NCBI GenBank assembly: GCA_030527765.1
Contig: JAUNAE010000045.1
Span: 6,911 to 16,951 of the forward strand
Direction of reading: 5' to 3'
DNA length: 10,041 bases
Source of the DNA: Eubacteriales bacterium
Lineage (GTDB): Bacteria; Bacillota_A; Clostridia; Lachnospirales; Lachnospiraceae
How positions within the stretch are numbered: the stretch's first letter is position 1; each line of letters begins with the position of its first letter. Both the position numbers and the translations under genes were made by a program. This document shows, piece by piece, positions 1 to 6,555 of this stretch. The notes under the pieces are model-generated. The model saw nothing but the letters and a program-made list of their open reading frames with translations. It ran no database searches and was not told the origin of the DNA.

Positions 1-1677
1 ATGAAAGCTATGCCGGACTCGATTATGAGTCAGAGCAGCATCGCCTTCGTTTCTTCTGAGTATGAGGCTATGGGAGAAGATCTGGGATCTCTGCAGATGA
101 GATACATTCTGAATGCAGGTCTTCGCATGCTGCTTCTCGCATTTCTCATTATGCTGGCGGCGGTTTCCGTAACCTTTTTGTCTGCGAGAGTCGCAGCAAC
201 CTTCGGACATGACCTCAGAAGTGCGGTATATCAGAAAGTCATGAGCTTTTCCAGTCGGGAGTATCACAAGTTTTCGACGGCATCTCTGATTACCCGGTGT
301 ACGAACGATGTTCAGCAGGTGCAGCTTGTTACAACACTGATGTTCCGTATCATTCTTTATGCACCGATTCTTGGAATCGGAGGCGTCATAAAAGTTCTTC
401 AGACCGATGCTTCCATGACCTGGATTTTGGGACTGGCCATTGCCATGATTTTTGCTCTGATTATTGTACTCTTTACCGTGGCAATGCCGAAATTCACAAA
501 ACTTCAGGTGCTGATTGACCGCCTGAATCTTGTTACAAGAGAAATTCTGACAGGTATTCCTGTCATTCGCGCCTTCAGCAGGGAAGAACATGAGGAGGAG
601 CGATTTGAGAAAGCCAATCTGGATCTCACAAGAACGAACCTCTTCGTCAATCGCTGTATGACTTTTATGCTCCCTGTGATGATGCTGATTATGAATGGAA
701 TTTCCGTTCTCATCATCTATAACGGAGCTTACGGTGTGGATCAGGGAACCATGCAGGTTGGTAATCTTATGGCATTTATTCAGTATGCAATGCAGATCAT
801 CATGGCATTTCTCATGATTTCTATGCTGGCAATTATGCTGCCGAGAGCCAATGTTTCCAGCAAACGAATCAACGAAGTGCTGACTACAGAACCTACAATT
901 CTTGATCCGGAGATTTCCGAGAAGGCAGAAGAGAAGGGCAAAGTAGAGTTCGATCATGTGACATTTGCTTATCCGGATGCCGGGGAGAGCGTTCTTTCTG
1001 ACATTTCTTTCACAGCAAATTCGGGAGAAACTGTTGCAATTATCGGTGCTACCGGAAGTGGAAAAAGTACTCTTGTGAACCTGATTCCGAGATTTTATGA
1101 TGTGACATCCGGAAGTGTCCGGGTGGATGGCGTAGATGTGAGAAAGATGACTCAGAAGGACCTTCGGGACAAAATCGGCTATGTGCCTCAGAAGGGAGTT
1201 CTTTTCTCCGGAACCATCGACTCCAACATTCGATATGCCGGAGGAGACATTTCGAATACAAAGATGGAAGAAGCAGCGAAAATTGCCCAGGCAGAAGAAT
1301 TTATTCTGGCGAAGACAGAAGGGTATGAGTCACCGATTGCACAGGGCGGATCCAATGTATCCGGCGGCCAGAAACAGCGTCTTTCCATTGCCCGTGCCAT
1401 CGCAAAGAGTCCGGAAATATTTATCTTCGATGACAGTTTTTCTGCTCTGGATTTCAAGACGGATGCCCGCCTTAGAAAAGCGCTCAGAGAATATACGAAA
1501 GAAGCGACAACCATCATTGTTGCCCAGAGAATCAGTACCATTCTGAATGCAGATCGGATTCTTGTTCTGGACGAAGGAAAGATTGCCGGAATGGGAACTC
1601 ACAAGGAACTGATGAAGAGTTGTGATGTGTACAGACAGATTGCAATGTCTCAGCTTTCAGAGGAGGAACTGGCATGA
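1..1677 (+). CDS. ABC exporter half-transporter, degenerate-site subunit (TM287-like), 5' partial
   Basis: Membrane-plus-ATPase half-transporter that should pair with the next gene as a heterodimeric exporter of drugs, lipids or peptides in the cytoplasmic membrane; the substrate is not readable. About five hydrophobic segments are visible (near residues 37-62, 113-133, 137-162, 222-245, 257-282), where the family has six. TM1 therefore lies before base 1, and the ATG at base 1 is probably an internal Met. The nucleotide-binding domain has Walker A GATGSGKST (349-357), Q-loop Gln397, signature VSGGQ (453-457) and Walker B ending Asp477. The next residue is Asp478 in place of the catalytic Glu, and the switch position is Gln509 instead of His. 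Both changes are known from the degenerate site of heterodimeric exporters such as TM287/288. The stop overlaps the next start (ATGA). Family is certain; the 5' truncation is a strong inference. Confidence 0.93.
   Translation: MKAMPDSIMSQSSIAFVSSEYEAMGEDLGSLQMRYILNAGLRMLLLAFLIMLAAVSVTFLSARVAATFGHDLRSAVYQKVMSFSSREYHKFSTASLITRCTNDVQQVQLVTTLMFRIILYAPILGIGGVIKVLQTDASMTWILGLAIAMIFALIIVLFTVAMPKFTKLQVLIDRLNLVTREILTGIPVIRAFSREEHEEERFEKANLDLTRTNLFVNRCMTFMLPVMMLIMNGISVLIIYNGAYGVDQGTMQVGNLMAFIQYAMQIIMAFLMISMLAIMLPRANVSSKRINEVLTTEPTILDPEISEKAEEKGKVEFDHVTFAYPDAGESVLSDISFTANSGETVAIIGATGSGKSTLVNLIPRFYDVTSGSVRVDGVDVRKMTQKDLRDKIGYVPQKGVLFSGTIDSNIRYAGGDISNTKMEEAAKIAQAEEFILAKTEGYESPIAQGGSNVSGGQKQRLSIARAIAKSPEIFIFDDSFSALDFKTDARLRKALREYTKEATTIIVAQRISTILNADRILVLDEGKIAGMGTHKELMKSCDVYRQIAMSQLSEEELA
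1661..1666 (+). promoter_or_regulatory. Ribosome-binding site inside the first ABC gene
   Basis: A perfect AGGAGG lies 7 nt before the ATG at 1674, inside the last codons of the upstream gene. With the ATGA stop/start overlap this fixes the start of the second ABC gene and suggests translational coupling of the two subunits. Confidence 0.85.
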
Positions 1678-3503
1678 GTAATGAACCAAAAAGAATGCCT
1701 CGGGGACCTCACGGCGGACGAATCCCCGGAGAGAAGGCGAAGGATTTCAAGGGAGCAATGTCAAAGCTTCTGAATTATATGAGCCGCTACAAATGGAGAG
1801 TACTTCTCATGGTTGTGTTTGCCATGGCAGGTACGGTGTTCAGCATTGTCGGACCGAAGATCCTCGGTAAAGCGACAACAGAGCTGTTCAATGGTCTGGT
1901 GGCAAAAGTAAACGGAACAGGATCCATTGATTTTGCGGCGATCCGCACCATTCTTATGACAGTCATGGGGCTGTATGTGGTCAGTGCATGCTTTTCTCTG
2001 ATTCAGGGCTTTGTAATGACGGAGATTTCCAATGATGTTACCTATCATTTGAGAAAAGATATCTCCGAGAAATTCAAAAAGCTTCCTATGAATTATTATG
2101 AAAGCCGCACAAACGGAGAGATTCTCTCCCGTGTGACAAACGATATTGATACGCTGCAGCAAAGTCTGAACCAGAGTGTGACCCAGCTGATTACATCGGT
2201 GACGACACTGATCGGTGTGTTTGTCATGATGCTCAGCATCAATGTATGGATGACGTTGGCGGCGGTTCTCATTCTGCCTCTTTCTATGATGATTCTTCAG
2301 TTTGTTATGAAACATTCTCAGAAATATTTCCAACAGCAGCAGAAGTATCTTGGAAGAGTCAACGGTCAGATTGAGGAGAATTTTGGAGGCCATCAGGTTG
2401 TCCGTGTCTTCAATAAGGAAGAAGAAGTCGTAAGAGTTTTCGAAGAAGACAATAAGAAACTGTATGAGTCCGCATGGAAGTCTCAGTTTTTCTCAGGAAT
2501 GATGATGCCGATTATGCAGTTTGTGGGAAATATCGGTTATGTGATGGTTGCCCTCCTTGGAGGCTTCTTTGTTGTTAAGAAATCCATTCAGGTTGGTGAC
2601 GTGCAGTCTTTCTTCCAGTATATTCGAAGCTTCACTCAGCCGATTCAGCAGATTGCCCAGGTGACAAATCTTCTCCAGTCTTCTGCGGCAGCAGCGGAAC
2701 GTGTTTTTGAGTTTCTTGAGGAACCGGAAGAACAGGATACTGCAAAAGAGGGCATGTCCGTTCAGAATCTGAAGGGAGATGTAGAGTTTTCTCATGTGGA
2801 ATTCGGATACCAGCCGGACAAAATCATTGTTCATGACTTTTCCGCAAAGGTGAAGGATGGTCAGAAGATCGCCATTGTCGGACCGACCGGCGCCGGCAAG
2901 ACAACCATGGTGAAGCTGTTGATGAGATTCTATGATGTGAATCAGGGAAGCATCCTTGTGGATGGAAAAGATATTCGGGACTTTGAGCGTTCGGAACTTC
3001 GGGAGATGTTTGGCATGGTACTTCAGGATACCTGGCTGTTCTCCGGAACCATTATGGATAACATTCGCTATGGACGTCTGGACGCCACCGATGAGGAAGT
3101 GATTGCAGCAGCGAAAGCGGCGCACATTCATAACTACATCATGCAGCAGCCGGGAGGATATGAGATGGTGCTGGATGAGGAGACCAGTAATATTTCTCAG
3201 GGTCAGAAACAGCTCCTCACCATCGCAAGAGCGATTCTCGCGGATAACCGGATTCTTATTCTGGATGAGGCGACCTCCTCGGTAGATACGAGAACTGAGG
3301 TACAGATTCAGAAAGCAATGGACAATCTGATGAAAGGTCGAACCAGTTTCGTCATTGCCCATCGTCTCTCCACCATCCGCGATGCAGATCTCATTCTTGT
3401 AATGAAAGACGGAGATATCATCGAACAGGGAAATCATGAGGAACTGATGAAGGCGAACGGATTCTATGCAGATCTGTATAACAGTCAGTTCGAACATAGA
3501 TAA
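1674..3503 (+). CDS. ABC exporter half-transporter, catalytic subunit (TM288-like)
   Basis: Second half of the heterodimeric ABC exporter, 609 residues, a full length for the family. A Gly/Pro/Arg-rich cytoplasmic tail (residues 1-25) is common in Firmicutes TM288-like subunits. Six membrane segments follow, the first near 42-62 and the last two near 275-325, then the ATPase domain. Walker A is GPTGAGKTT (403-411), Q-loop Gln451, Walker B Asp531 with catalytic Glu532, and switch His563, all canonical. The signature is ISQGQ (507-511) instead of LSGGQ. In a head-to-tail dimer this variant signature faces the degenerate Walker site of the upstream subunit, while the canonical Walker B and His face its VSGGQ. 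So one competent and one degenerate ATP site are expected. The start is set by AGGAGG 7 nt upstream and the 4-base overlap. The transported substrate is unknown; multidrug export is the usual default. Confidence 0.95.
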   Translation: MSNEPKRMPRGPHGGRIPGEKAKDFKGAMSKLLNYMSRYKWRVLLMVVFAMAGTVFSIVGPKILGKATTELFNGLVAKVNGTGSIDFAAIRTILMTVMGLYVVSACFSLIQGFVMTEISNDVTYHLRKDISEKFKKLPMNYYESRTNGEILSRVTNDIDTLQQSLNQSVTQLITSVTTLIGVFVMMLSINVWMTLAAVLILPLSMMILQFVMKHSQKYFQQQQKYLGRVNGQIEENFGGHQVVRVFNKEEEVVRVFEEDNKKLYESAWKSQFFSGMMMPIMQFVGNIGYVMVALLGGFFVVKKSIQVGDVQSFFQYIRSFTQPIQQIAQVTNLLQSSAAAAERVFEFLEEPEEQDTAKEGMSVQNLKGDVEFSHVEFGYQPDKIIVHDFSAKVKDGQKIAIVGPTGAGKTTMVKLLMRFYDVNQGSILVDGKDIRDFERSELREMFGMVLQDTWLFSGTIMDNIRYGRLDATDEEVIAAAKAAHIHNYIMQQPGGYEMVLDEETSNISQGQKQLLTIARAILADNRILILDEATSSVDTRTEVQIQKAMDNLMKGRTSFVIAHRLSTIRDADLILVMKDGDIIEQGNHEELMKANGFYADLYNSQFEHR

Positions 3504-3520
3504 GCTGCGAAGCGGCTTTT
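3502..3520 (+). terminator. Possible weak terminator after the ABC pair
   Basis: A 7-bp stem (3502-3508 with 3512-3518, one G-U pair, GAA triloop) begins within the TAA stop codon and runs into TTTT. The stem is short and the T-run has only two bases beyond it, so termination would be partial. It is the only hairpin-plus-T candidate I see before the next promoter. Confidence 0.4.
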
Positions 3521-3584
3521 GAATGTACGTCTTGTTTCAGATATGCATCCTCTTTCCACGAGTTACAGATTTTACAACAAATAG

Positions 3585-3613
3585 TTGACAGAATTGTAAT
3601 AAAATTGTAAAAT
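3585..3613 (+). promoter_or_regulatory. Housekeeping-type promoter for the lipoprotein gene
   Basis: TTGACA at 3585-3590 matches the -35 consensus exactly. TAAAAT at 3608-3613 matches five of six -10 positions, and the spacer is 17 bases, the optimum for a sigma-A type promoter. The surroundings are AT-rich. Transcription would start near 3620, giving a leader of roughly 130 nt before the ATG at 3753. Confidence 0.75.
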
Positions 3614-3752
3614 ATAGCCTGTATCTTCATGAAAAAGTAAGTAGTGTGATAGACCATGTTCGGGGTATAATAGACATTGAGCGATTGTGATCAAATTTTC
3701 ATAGTTGCCCTGAGACCATGGGGAACATGATTAGAATACAGGAGGATTCATA
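3614..3752 (+). other. Long 5' leader with dyads and a direct repeat
   Basis: No gene or known riboswitch is recognisable here. Two perfect 7-bp dyads are interleaved: ATGAAAA (3629-3635) with TTTTCAT (3696-3702), and CATGTTC (3655-3661) with GAACATG (3723-3729). The 8-mer AGACCATG occurs twice (3651-3658 and 3713-3720). The ribosome-binding site AGGAGG is at 3740-3745, 7 nt before the ATG. The dyads could be alternative or pseudoknotted folds of the mRNA leader, or could be chance. Confidence 0.35.
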
Positions 3753-4709
3753 ATGAGAAGAAAGAAATTATTTGCAATTCTGACACTGGCCATTTCTTTG
3801 ACCGGAGTGCTGTCTGCCTGTGGCTTTGGCGGCGATGATGCAGATGAGCAGGTTGTGGTAGCTGAGACACCGACTCCGGAACCAACCAAAGAACCGGAAC
3901 CGACTCCGACCATTGCGCCGGATATTCAGGAGACCACTTATACATCCAGTGACAAATCCATTTCCATGGAAATGCCGGATGCAACATGGTCTATTAAGAC
4001 CGATGAACAGAAGACGATCAGCTTTGAAGCACCGGATGCCGGAAAGATCCTGATTCTCAGAGGATCCGGAGAGGATCTGAACTCTGTTGTCATTCCGGAC
4101 AACGAGGATATGGCAAACTCCCTTGAGAAAGCATCCAGTCTTGAGTCGGCGGTGGATTATGAGATTCAGAACTATGCTGTAAATGATGTGAACGGAACAA
4201 ACGTGATCACATACACCGTTCATTATCTGAATACAGAGAAGAGTGACGGAGTTGTTTATAACCTGAATAAGTACTATGTAAATACAGAAGAGTATATCCA
4301 GATCACTGCATCCGCATATCAAGATGATGCAGATCTTCTTGCAAAACTTCAGACATCTCTTGACAGCTTCCAGATTCTGGGTGGATCCACACTCAGCAGC
4401 CCGGCGGCACCGGCAGAGGGACAGACCGGAGAGCAGACAACCGGAGGAGACGGAACTGCAGCAGCTGATACATCTGACAACTACACTGCAGAGCAGCTGG
4501 CAGATACCAATCAGACAAGAACTGTTTACCGTAATTCCGACGGTGCACCGTTTGTACTTTCTATTGATGGCAACGGCAACTGGGTTGATCGTGCAGGTGT
4601 TACTTATCGCTTCGAGTCCAACGGAATCGATGTATACGATCAGAACGACGTAGATTTCTACTACGGCGGCGAGGCCGGCGATGTAGCATTCATGCCGAAA
4701 GAGCAGTAA
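3753..4709 (+). CDS. Secreted lipoprotein of unknown function
   Basis: A 318-residue lipoprotein anchored on the outer face of the membrane. The signal peptide has MRRKK, a hydrophobic core and lipobox LSAC (20-23), with Cys23 the lipidated residue. A Pro/Thr/Glu-rich spacer (about 38-56) follows, then a globular part (about 60-209). Its alternating strands, the ending YIQITASAY and a final helix recall the Mog1/PsbP/DcrB fold; that is my inference from pattern only. A second Gly/Thr/Ala-rich linker (about 210-240) leads to a C-terminal domain (about 245-318) rich in Tyr, Asp, Asn and Gly that I do not recognise. The gene looks monocistronic: its own promoter lies upstream, AGGAGG stands 7 nt before the ATG, and a strong terminator follows. 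Neighbours give no clear clue to its role. Lipoprotein assignment is firm; the domain assignment is weak. Confidence 0.88.
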   Translation: MRRKKLFAILTLAISLTGVLSACGFGGDDADEQVVVAETPTPEPTKEPEPTPTIAPDIQETTYTSSDKSISMEMPDATWSIKTDEQKTISFEAPDAGKILILRGSGEDLNSVVIPDNEDMANSLEKASSLESAVDYEIQNYAVNDVNGTNVITYTVHYLNTEKSDGVVYNLNKYYVNTEEYIQITASAYQDDADLLAKLQTSLDSFQILGGSTLSSPAAPAEGQTGEQTTGGDGTAAADTSDNYTAEQLADTNQTRTVYRNSDGAPFVLSIDGNGNWVDRAGVTYRFESNGIDVYDQNDVDFYYGGEAGDVAFMPKEQ

Positions 4710-4716
4710 CAGGAAT

Positions 4717-4745
4717 TTGTGATTGATTATTCGCAACAATAAAAT
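4717..4745 (+). promoter_or_regulatory. Candidate promoter for the methyltransferase-hslO-addBA operon
   Basis: TTGTGA (4717-4722, four of six to TTGACA) and TAAAAT (4740-4745, five of six to TATAAT) are separated by 17 bases. Initiation near 4752 would put the hairpin at 4756-4784 at the very 5' end of the transcript. The -35 match is poor and the region AT-rich, so this is tentative. Confidence 0.28.
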
Positions 4746-4755
4746 GTAACGATTC

Positions 4756-4784
4756 AAAAGGAAGCTCCTATGGAGTTTCCTTTT
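4756..4784 (+). terminator. Rho-independent terminator after the lipoprotein gene
   Basis: A 13-bp stem (4756-4768 with 4772-4784, one G-U pair) with a TAT loop. It has a GC-containing core, AAAA on the left arm and TTTT on the right arm, followed by a T-rich tail (GTCTGTTGT). It lies 46 bases after the lipoprotein stop. The A/T arms make it look usable on both strands, although no converging gene is present here. Confidence 0.85.
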
Positions 4785-4844
4785 GTCTGTTGTATGAAAA
4801 AAGCGAGCAGCTAAGTGGATGACAAGTGTCTGCTATTATACAAA

Positions 4845-4850
4845 AGGAGA
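4845..4850 (+). promoter_or_regulatory. Ribosome-binding site that sets the methyltransferase start
   Basis: AGGAGA lies 6 nt before the ATG at 4857. The in-frame ATG at 4815 has no such site upstream and would add 14 residues that do not resemble the family N-terminus, so 4857 is preferred. Confidence 0.8.
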
Positions 4851-4856
4851 GAACGC

Positions 4857-5621
4857 ATGGAAACATTTGAAGAATCCTATGGAGAATTTGCCAAAGTGTA
4901 CGATATGTTTCAGGACAACATCGATTATGAAGCCTGGAGCATGTATCTCACAGAGATTCTGGGAGAATTCGGCATTTGCGACGGTCTCGTTCTGGATCTC
5001 GGCTGTGGAACCGGAACGATCACAGAATTGCTTGCAAGTGCCGGTTATGATATGATTGGTGTGGACAATTCAGAGGAAATGCTTTCGGAAGCGATGGAGA
5101 AGCGGGATGAATCCGGACACGAGATTCTTTATCTTTTTCAGGGAATGGAGGAATTTGAACTCTATGGAACCGTGAGAGCCGTTGTCAGTGTGTGTGACAG
5201 TCTGAATTATCTGACGGAGGAAGAGGACCTTCTCACAACCTTCCGTCTTGTGAACAATTATCTGGATCCCGGCGGTTTGTTTGTGTTTGATATGAACACG
5301 GTTTACAAATATGAGACCATGCTGGGAGATCAGACCATTGCCGAGAATCGGGATGAAGGAAGCTTTATCTGGGAGAACGAGTACGATCCGGAAACCGGGA
5401 TCAACATTTATGCACTGACCTTGTTCCTTCCAAGAGAAGACGGTCTTTTTGAGAAGACTGAGGAAGTGCATTATCAGAAAGCGTACTCCATGGAGAAGGT
5501 GACAGAACTTCTGAAAGAAGCGGGAATGGAAGTGGTGGCAGTGTATGACGCTTACACCAGAAACGCACCGAAGGAGGACAGCGGAAGACTGACTTATGTG
5601 GCGCGGGAAATTATGAAATAA
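4857..5621 (+). CDS. Class I SAM-dependent methyltransferase, YqeM-like
   Basis: Soluble 254-residue methyltransferase of the Rossmann-fold class that transfers a methyl group from S-adenosylmethionine; the acceptor is unknown. The N-terminus (YGEFAKVYD, about residues 7-15) fits the start of YqeM-type proteins. The SAM-binding motif I is DLGCGTG (47-53), followed by an acidic strand end GVDNSEEML typical of ribose binding. CDSLNYL (113-119) and the strand FVFDMN are also characteristic of the B. subtilis YqeM group, as I recall it. The C-terminal half has the extra beta-rich insert and a final helix-strand of that group. It is the first gene of a close-packed run (37 bases to hslO) and lies behind the lipoprotein terminator, so it probably has its own promoter or depends on readthrough. 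YqeM itself has no settled substrate, so small-molecule, tRNA or protein acceptors all remain possible. Confidence 0.88.
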   Translation: METFEESYGEFAKVYDMFQDNIDYEAWSMYLTEILGEFGICDGLVLDLGCGTGTITELLASAGYDMIGVDNSEEMLSEAMEKRDESGHEILYLFQGMEEFELYGTVRAVVSVCDSLNYLTEEEDLLTTFRLVNNYLDPGGLFVFDMNTVYKYETMLGDQTIAENRDEGSFIWENEYDPETGINIYALTLFLPREDGLFEKTEEVHYQKAYSMEKVTELLKEAGMEVVAVYDAYTRNAPKEDSGRLTYVAREIMK

Positions 5622-5642
5622 AAGAAGAAGCAGATAGATGAG

Positions 5643-5648
5643 AAAGGA
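5643..5648 (+). promoter_or_regulatory. Weak ribosome-binding site for hslO
   Basis: AAAGGA lies 10 nt before the ATG at 5659. Starting there gives MSDYIVRAM, matching Hsp33 N-termini, and a 292-residue protein. The upstream ATG at 5638 would add seven residues and has only a poor AGAAG in front of it. Confidence 0.55.
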
Positions 5649-5658
5649 TCAGATAAGA

Positions 5659-6537
5659 ATGAGTGATTATATTGTAAGAGCAATGGCAGGAAATCAGCAG
5701 ATTCGTGCTTTTGCTGCAGTGACAACAGAGATGGTAGAGACAGCAAGACAGCATCACAACACAAGCCCGGTTATGAGTGCGGCTCTCGGACGTCTTCTGA
5801 CAGGCGGCGCCATGATGGGAGCGATGATGAAAGGGGAGAAAGATCTTCTGACTCTTATTGTACGTGGAGACGGCCCGGGACAGGGTCTGACAGTTACTGC
5901 TGATTCCAAGGGAAATGTGAAGGGCTATGCCCTGAACCCGGATGTTGTGATTCCGGCCAACAGCAAACACAAACTGGATGTGTCCGGCGCCATCGGCCGT
6001 GGATATCTTCAGGTCATCAAGGACATGGGACTGAAAGAGCCGTACAGCGGACAGGTGGATCTTCAGACCGGAGAGATCGCAGAGGATCTGACCTATTATT
6101 TTGCAACAAGTGAGCAGGTACCTTCCGCAGTCGGTCTTGGTGTTCTTATGAACAAGGACAATACCGTTCGTCAGGCAGGCGGATTCATCATTCAGCTCAT
6201 GCCGTTCGCAGAGGATTCCGTCATCGAGAAGCTGGAGGAGAACATCAGCAAGATCAGTTCTGTCACAACACTTCTCGAGGAAGGACATACCGCAGAGAGC
6301 CTTCTGGAAAAAGTTCTCGAGGGCTTTGACATTGAATTCAATGAGAAGACAGAAACAAGATTCTACTGCAACTGTGATAAGAAGAGAGTAGAAAAAGCAC
6401 TGATCAGCATCGGAAGAAAAGATCTGAATGAGCTGATTCAGGAAGGCAAGGATGTGGAGATGAACTGTCATTTCTGCAATACCAATTACCAGTTCACCGT
6501 GGAAGAGCTCAAAGAACTTCTCCGCAGATGTAAATAA
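5659..6537 (+). CDS. hslO: Hsp33 redox-regulated holdase chaperone
   Basis: Cytoplasmic chaperone that is off when reduced and zinc-bound. On oxidation with unfolding stress it forms disulfides, releases zinc and holds unfolded proteins without using ATP. The 292 residues match the family length. The N-terminal substrate-binding domain starts with the typical DYIVRAM and contains GRLLTGGAMMGAMMKGE, a hallmark stretch, and the DGPGQGLTV and GAIGRGYLQVIKDMG segments. After the linker the C-terminal zinc domain has all four switch cysteines: Cys237-X-Cys239 and Cys270-X2-Cys273, so the redox switch should work. The gene follows the methyltransferase by 37 bases and precedes addB by 18, with no terminator between, so co-transcription is likely. 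I chose the second ATG (5659) over 5638 because of the family N-terminus. Identity is very secure. Confidence 0.97.
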   Translation: MSDYIVRAMAGNQQIRAFAAVTTEMVETARQHHNTSPVMSAALGRLLTGGAMMGAMMKGEKDLLTLIVRGDGPGQGLTVTADSKGNVKGYALNPDVVIPANSKHKLDVSGAIGRGYLQVIKDMGLKEPYSGQVDLQTGEIAEDLTYYFATSEQVPSAVGLGVLMNKDNTVRQAGGFIIQLMPFAEDSVIEKLEENISKISSVTTLLEEGHTAESLLEKVLEGFDIEFNEKTETRFYCNCDKKRVEKALISIGRKDLNELIQEGKDVEMNCHFCNTNYQFTVEELKELLRRCK

Positions 6538-6555
6538 TTATGGAGGCCAGAGTCC

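Noticed and set aside
2493..3497. Long open reading frame (334 codons) on the - strand opposite the second ABC gene
   Set aside because: It lies wholly antisense to a gene with complete ABC motifs, its translation shows no recognisable domain, and similar long antisense frames occur opposite every real gene here. Codon bias on the + strand explains them.
3666..3671. Perfect TATAAT as a second promoter for the lipoprotein gene
   Set aside because: No acceptable -35 hexamer is found 16-18 bases upstream and no extended TG precedes it, while a far better promoter lies at 3585-3613. It could still be a minor start.
3684..3702. CRP/FNR-like half site (TTGTGATCAAATTTTCA)
   Set aside because: Only one half matches the TGTGA-N6-TCACA pattern and the other half is poor; not enough to call an operator.
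3768..4757. Open reading frame of 329 codons on the - strand covering the lipoprotein gene and its terminator
   Set aside because: It is antisense to a gene with signal peptide, lipobox, promoter, ribosome site and terminator; its Cys/Ile-rich translation looks non-biological.
4831..4839. Extended -10 (TGC-TATTAT) just before the methyltransferase gene
   Set aside because: Initiation would fall about 7 bases downstream, inside the ribosome-binding site at 4845-4850, leaving almost no leader, and no -35 is present.
4815..4856. Upstream in-frame ATG start for the methyltransferase
   Set aside because: It lacks a ribosome-binding site and adds 14 residues; the ATG at 4857 has AGGAGA 6 nt upstream and fits the family N-terminus.
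5638..5658. Upstream in-frame ATG start for hslO
   Set aside because: It adds seven residues before the conserved MSDYIVRAM start and exceeds the usual Hsp33 length; the ribosome site before it is poor.
5611..6471. Antisense open frame of 286 codons opposite hslO, and similar frames of 305 codons at 6748-7665 and 293 codons at 9022-9903 opposite addB
   Set aside because: The + strand products are unambiguous family members with intact motifs; the antisense translations match nothing I recognise.
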